A stretch of 64,000 nucleotides of DNA from the NCBI GenBank assembly GCA_004835665.1, contig RBKR01000001.1, positions 2,294,001 to 2,358,000 on the forward strand, read 5' to 3'. The DNA comes from Phoma sp. XZ068. Its lineage: Eukaryota > Ascomycota > Dothideomycetes > Pleosporales > Didymellaceae. A program made the position numbers and the translations under genes. Below are positions 63,213 to 64,000 of this stretch, piece after piece; within the stretch, counting starts at the first letter, position 1, and each line of letters starts with the position of its first letter. A model generated the notes under the pieces. The model was not told the DNA's origin. It was given only the letters and a program-made list of their open reading frames with translations, and did no database searches.

Positions 63213-64000
63213 ATGGCGCATGTTGACCTTGAATTAAAGACGATAGCTATTATCGGCATCACTAATATCCAACTTAGCAACAAACCCAACTAAACTGTAG
63301 CCTTGGGCTGAATCTACTGACGATAGTCGTCCAGGGTTCATCCGTCGCAGAGACTTTCTTCAACCAACCCGGCTGGAGATGCCGTGGTGTCACCAGGAAA
63401 AAGTCCAGCCCAGCAGCTGTGCACTGGCAGGTTAAAGGCGTGGGGATGGTGTATGGAGATATGGATCATCCAGAGTCGATGCAGAAAGCACTGCACGGCA
63501 CAACATTCGTATTCGGCGTAACAGACCTTTGCCAGCATCTAGCAGATCCAGAGGTGCATCACCGGGCAACAGAGCAAAATCGCTCAACGAATGAGGTTGC
63601 ATTCGAGTGCGAGATTGCGCAAGGCAAGGTGCACTCATTCGGTTCATTGGGCCTACAAGCTACCCACTTCCACGTAGGTACTCATCGATGGTGTAGCTGC
63701 TACATTACCCTCGCTTGAACGATTCGTCTTTTCGACACTCTCTTCGGCGCGAATTGCTAGCAATGGAGCAATCTCGTTCAATTTCCACTTCGACTCGAAG
63801 GCTGAGATGGTGAAGTTCTTGAGAGACGTACACCCCAAGCTGTGGGCGAAGACAAGCCTACTGACGCTGGGATGCTATGTGGAAAATTGGAGGCTTTACA
63901 AAAACGGAGTAGGACGACCGGAGAAAGTAAGCGACGGCGTGTACAAGGTTTGCTTGCTAATGGATGAGCATCGAGCGCTGCCGTTCGTAGAGGCCAATGC
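63213..64000 (+). pseudogene. NmrA-like gene, cut by the edge and possibly degenerate
   Basis: Homology runs in three blocks. Block A (63213-63272) is MAHVDLELKTIAIIGITNIQ, the Rossmann start, but with Asn where the second glycine of GxxGxxG belongs. Block B (63335-63628) is GSSVAETFFNQPGWRCRGVT, then YGDMDHPESMQKALHGTT, VFGVTDLCQHLADPE and NEVAFECEIAQGK. A normal 49-nt intron (63629-63677, GTGCAC..CACGTAG, phase 0) joins block C (63678-64000+), VLIDGVAATLPSLERFVFST and FHFDSKAEMVKFLRDVHPKL, open to the edge. Between A and B lie 62 nt that end in a good acceptor (GTCCAG) and hold an ACTAAAC branch-like sequence but begin CTTAGC, not GT. The donor looks mutated, so the gene may be non-functional or start elsewhere. 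Confidence 0.6.

Noticed and set aside
1..64000. Transposons, CRISPR arrays, rRNA or secondary-metabolite backbone genes
   Set aside because: No transposase, reverse transcriptase, long terminal or inverted repeats, regularly spaced repeats, PKS, NRPS or terpene synthase motifs were seen.

Overview
This window is nuclear DNA of a filamentous ascomycete. Most genes carry short introns (46-134 nt, mostly 46-56) with GT..AG ends, and several show CTAAC or CTGAC-like branch sites. The families also fit: fungal-type peroxin 26, a NNP nitrate transporter, Clr5-ankyrin, CVNH-LysM, a heme-thiolate peroxygenase and NmrA-like proteins. A Dothideomycete is my best guess, from the lineage-type families, but it is an inference. 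I see no operons, tRNA, rRNA, CRISPR array or transposon. Exon structures were built by hand from splice sites, frame and expected family motifs, with no transcript evidence.

Layout. 0-16.5 kb is mostly housekeeping: the 5' part of PDS5 (cohesin), TTI1 (TTT complex), ILV3 (branched-chain amino acids), a secreted GH17 glucanase, a PARN-like deadenylase, PEX26, PHS1 (very-long-chain fatty acid dehydratase) and a triple-CCCH protein. 16.5-32.3 kb is more spaced and accessory: a secreted Gly/Ser/Lys repeat protein, a heme-thiolate peroxygenase, a membrane-anchored carboxylesterase, a HAD dehalogenase, a small unknown gene, an AIF-like oxidoreductase and an NmrA-like protein. 32.6-40.8 kb is an all-minus-strand accessory block: a Clr5-ankyrin protein, an unknown protein and three members (one broken) of a family with an LPREIR N-terminal motif. 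41-46.1 kb returns to conserved genes: PRP38, a Golgi-type glycosyltransferase and the PKA catalytic subunit. 46.1-50.3 kb has no gene I can support. 50.3-58 kb holds the nitrate transporter, a fourth LPREIR gene, VPS34 and NSE4. 58-64 kb holds a CVNH-LysM lectin with a glycine-zipper domain, a fifth LPREIR gene and an NmrA-like gene, possibly degenerate, cut by the right edge.

How they fit together. There is no single pathway. Several conserved genes are divergent pairs with 380-490 bp between start codons (PDS5/TTI1, ILV3/GH17, PARN/PEX26, PRP38/glycosyltransferase, VPS34/NSE4). The unusual content is the LPREIR family (five copies in 25 kb, one with two C-to-T-type stops), the CVNH-LysM lectin and the repeat-rich secreted protein.
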